Source: CBDHHC01 sp965263345 (GTDB lineage Bacteria > Pseudomonadota > Alphaproteobacteria > Rhizobiales > CBDHHC01). Taken from it: 64,000 nucleotides of DNA. Location: positions 868,001 to 932,000 of the forward strand of contig CBDHHC010000024.1 of the NCBI GenBank assembly GCA_965263345.1. The letters run 5' to 3'. The first letter of the stretch is position 1. Each line of letters opens with the position of its first letter. The notes beneath the pieces were generated by a model, which was not told the DNA's origin, ran no database searches, and saw only the letters and a list, made by a program, of their open reading frames with translations. Both the position numbers and the translations under genes were made by a program. This document shows, one piece after another, positions 63,785 through 64,000 of this stretch.

Positions 63785-64000
63785 TTGAAATACTCTATCA
63801 GACATTTTTACTGCACATACCTGCTTGCAGCACTATGTGCCTCTACTGCGACTATTCAAATTAATACTGCAACTGCCGACTCATCAAAGCAGCCACAAAT
63901 TAGAATAGCCCAAAATTCAAGCTGGAATACATCTGTAAGCCATCAGGATCTTGATGTTAAAGACAACCAAAAAACCAACGTAACACCCGCCAGTCAAAAC
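63785..64000 (+). CDS. N-terminal part of an exported protein (continues past the window)
   Basis: 72 codons, open at the right edge. TTG start at 63785 has AAGGAG at 8 nt, and no ATG is available in this frame. A signal peptide (MKYSIRHFYCTYLLAALCAS, ending near TATA) precedes a Ser/Gln/Asn-rich stretch with no recognisable domain yet. The product cannot be named. Divergent from the CcmI-like gene. Confidence 0.6.
   Translation, partial: MKYSIRHFYCTYLLAALCASTATIQINTATADSSKQPQIRIAQNSSWNTSVSHQDLDVKDNQKTNVTPASQN

Overview
The window looks like chromosomal DNA of an AT-rich alphaproteobacterium. Pointers to that class are the 14-gene nuoA-N operon followed by birA and a ribonuclease J gene, a YcjX/TIGR01620 pair, an LdtR-type MarR regulator (best known from Hyphomicrobiales) and a TAXI-type TRAP transporter. 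Genus cannot be set from sequence reading alone. No tRNA, rRNA, CRISPR array or intact transposase was seen.

Layout. 1-3247: 5' part of a very large exported beta-propeller/DUF11-repeat protein, open at the left edge. 3.5-8.9 kb: small export and stress genes (redoxin, Tat-exported metallo-hydrolase, a Gly/Tyr/His- and Lys/Tyr-rich secreted protein) and an ArsR-SRPBCC-YCII operon. 9.1-11.1 kb: GDSL autotransporter. 11.3-19.7 kb: metabolic and membrane genes, two of them apparently frameshifted (a nitroreductase by an 11-bp tandem duplication, a two-TM protein at a T6 run), plus a chemoreceptor, GNAT and kinase-like genes. 19.8-23.2 kb: TAXI TRAP transporter with a strong intergenic stem-loop. 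23.7-41.2 kb: rnj, birA and complete complex I (nuoN to nuoA, all on the minus strand). 41.4-49.9 kb: alarmone-hydrolase-like HD protein, LdtR-like regulator, YcjX/TIGR01620, a NodB-family deacetylase with an altered motif, GNAT, ndk and ABC-F. 49.9-52.8 kb: a universal-stress cassette with an FNR/FixK box, flanked by 31-bp direct repeats, then palindromic repeats and a decayed formylglycine-generating-enzyme gene. 52.8-55.2 kb: caspase-like and trypsin-like proteases in a 4-bp-overlapping pair. 55.4-63.4 kb: a multihaem electron-transfer cluster. 63.8 kb to end: start of another exported protein.

Most notable is the cluster at 55399-61875: an exported tetrahaem c554-like cytochrome, a soluble protein joining two cyclic-nucleotide-binding-type domains to a four-cluster [4Fe-4S] ferredoxin, a membrane cytochrome b with two H-x13-H helices, and a decahaem cytochrome anchored by one TM helix that carries two Cys4 modules on its cytoplasmic side. 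A CcmI-like cytochrome-maturation protein lies just upstream. Together they could form a wire from cytoplasmic Fe-S clusters through membrane b-haems to periplasmic c-haems. Electron donor and acceptor are unknown. The neighbouring protease pair with its decayed FGE gene looks like the remnant of a separate proteolytic signalling or conflict locus.

Many start codons here are TTG or GTG, or lie inside the longest ORF. Where a ribosome-binding site favoured another start, I give the corrected coordinate.
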